Shown here: piece after piece, positions 5,459 through 6,237 of the stretch
How the letters are laid out: every line of letters starts with the position of its first letter
Position numbering within the stretch: position 1 is the first letter of the stretch
Assembly (NCBI GenBank): GCA_915069725.1
Contig: CAJZFF010000112.1
Span: 1 to 6,237, forward strand
Source of the DNA: an uncultured Actinomyces sp.
GTDB lineage: Bacteria; Actinomycetota; Actinomycetes; Actinomycetales; Actinomycetaceae
Reading direction: 5' to 3'
DNA: 6,237 nt
Notes under the pieces: generated by a model
The model's database searches: none
What the model was told of the DNA's origin: nothing
Seen by the model: only the letters and a program-made list of their open reading frames with translations
Translations under genes and position numbers: made by a program

Positions 5459-5794
5459 ATGGACACAATCGGGGCACGAGTGAAGGAAACGCTTCGGGGG
5501 CGTGGGCTGAGCCAAGCGGAGCTCGCTCGTTCGATCGATCTGGGCGAGTCCGCGCTGTCCAAGTCGCTCAACGGTACTCGGGCGTTCTCGGCGGTAGAGC
5601 TCGCCGAGGTGGCAGACCGGATCGGTGTCTCGATGCACTGGTTGGTGACGGGCGACCCGGACCCCTATGAACTTCGCCTCGTTGCCCGGCACGACTACGA
5701 TCACTCGTCGAGGACCTACTCGTGTGACGTGGCGGGAGACCGTGAGACTCTTGAGAGCATCGCACTCCTCTACCGACAGGCGCGGCTAGCGTGA
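5459..5794 (+). CDS. Small XRE-family regulator, partner of ImmA/IrrE peptidase
   Basis: A 111-residue DNA-binding protein. The helix-turn-helix spans about 4-64: SQAELARSIDLGESALSKSL at 18-37 holds the scaffold and recognition helices, and V57-S-M-H-W-L-V-T-G65 is the characteristic XRE end. The remaining 46 residues form a short C-terminal tail with R77-H-D-Y-D-H82 and a final helix RETLESIALLYRQARLA (95-111). This tail is probably the dimer or partner-binding part. The gene overlaps the zinc peptidase gene by GTGA (5791-5794), so the two are translationally coupled and likely one operon. By analogy with ImmR-ImmA of ICEBs1 and the proposed Xre-COG2856 pairs, it would repress its own promoter through the palindrome at 5423-5439 and be inactivated by the peptidase. 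Whether it acts as a mobile-element repressor, an antitoxin or a stress regulator cannot be told here. Confidence 0.85.
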   Translation: MDTIGARVKETLRGRGLSQAELARSIDLGESALSKSLNGTRAFSAVELAEVADRIGVSMHWLVTGDPDPYELRLVARHDYDHSSRTYSCDVAGDRETLESIALLYRQARLA

Positions 5795-6237
5795 GCGTGC
5801 CTGACAAGCGGGTGACACCCGCTCAAGCGCGGGAACTTCTAGGGGAAGGATTTTCGCAGGATCTTGCGAGCAGGGTCGAAGAACGCCTCGGGGTCGATGT
5901 GATCGTCCTGCCGCTGGAGAAACCCGGTTACTCGCTTCAACTCGGAAATCGTCACGTAATTGTTGTTGGTGCTACGGATAGATGGTTTCGAAGCAACTTC
6001 ACCATCGCGCACGAGCTTGGTCACATTCTCTTTCCTTCAGCGTTGAACGGTGGGAGCAGGCGTGATGAGGATGCTGCCAATGCCTTCGCCGCTGAGTTGC
6101 TGATGCCTGAGACCATGATCCGATCCATGAGCTGGACCGACACGAATCCCCATCTCATTGCAGAGCATGTCTGGAAGATGGGGGTGTCAACCCAGGCGCT
6201 GCGTACACGACTCGACTACCTCCGGCCGCCTGTATCG
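5791..6237 (+). CDS. ImmA/IrrE-family zinc metallopeptidase (3'-truncated by window edge)
   Basis: 149 codons are present and the frame is still open at the right edge. This is a COG2856/DUF955-type zinc peptidase: HEXXH is at 74-78 (TIAHELGH) and the third metal ligand region is E93-D-A-A-N-A-F-A-A-E102-L-L-M-P106, a family hallmark. The N-terminal 60 residues give the short alpha/beta lead-in (V35-D-V-I-V-L, then H55-V-I-V-V) typical of the fold. The family cleaves partner XRE repressors (ImmA on ImmR, IrrE/PprI on DdrO). GTG at 5791 is chosen because it overlaps the XRE stop in a GTGA; GTG at 5797 is an alternative. Third-position A and T are more frequent here than in pyrE or tpx (for example AAT, GTT, ACG and AGA between 5950 and 5990), suggesting separate acquisition. 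The target is most likely the XRE protein just upstream. Confidence 0.9.
   Translation, partial: MSVPDKRVTPAQARELLGEGFSQDLASRVEERLGVDVIVLPLEKPGYSLQLGNRHVIVVGATDRWFRSNFTIAHELGHILFPSALNGGSRRDEDAANAFAAELLMPETMIRSMSWTDTNPHLIAEHVWKMGVSTQALRTRLDYLRPPVS

Noticed and set aside
5839..6024. 61-codon minus-strand frame inside the peptidase gene
   Set aside because: It is opposite the HELGH-containing frame, which is clearly the real one.

Overview
The window is high-G+C DNA, apart from one A+T-rich block and a somewhat lower-G+C right end. It looks like an actinobacterial chromosome: GTG starts, leaderless-type promoters, a MmyB-like regulator family that is common in Actinobacteria, and strong G/C bias at third codon positions. 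An Actinomyces-type member of the Actinomycetaceae would fit, but that is an impression from codon use and protein flavour, not a database result.

Layout. (1) Positions 1-1822 hold a divergent efflux/regulator pair. The N-terminal 268 residues of a QacA/LfrA/SmvA-type MFS drug antiporter run leftwards off the window. Divergent from it, across 140 bp, is a complete MmyB-like XRE regulator. Both have good Shine-Dalgarno sequences. (2) Positions 1823-2255 are a 433-bp interval with no recognisable gene. It contains a doubtful 66-codon ORF, an inverted repeat and a strikingly A+T-rich block. (3) Positions 2256-5348 hold a conserved housekeeping set: exodeoxyribonuclease III (xthA, minus strand), then on the plus strand a short-chain dehydrogenase, thiol peroxidase (tpx) and orotate phosphoribosyltransferase (pyrE). 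A strong 13-bp hairpin separates tpx from pyrE. (4) From 5423 to the right edge lies a two-gene module: a small XRE regulator and an ImmA/IrrE-type zinc peptidase that overlaps it by a GTGA. A perfect 17-bp palindrome lies over the module's promoter. The peptidase gene is cut by the window edge.

How the genes may work together. The regulator probably controls the pump. xthA and tpx both serve oxidative-damage defence but are not in one operon. The XRE-ImmA pair is the best candidate for an accessory system: a repressor plus its cognate protease, as in ICE/prophage switches and proposed Xre-COG2856 toxin-antitoxin-like pairs.

The most general signal is in the promoters. xthA, the SDR gene, pyrE and the small XRE gene each have a TANNNT hexamer ending only 6-7 nt before the start codon and no usable Shine-Dalgarno, and tpx has a weaker version. 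This implies leaderless mRNAs for most of the window, while the pump and its regulator use ribosome-binding sites. I found no RNA gene, CRISPR array or identifiable insertion sequence.
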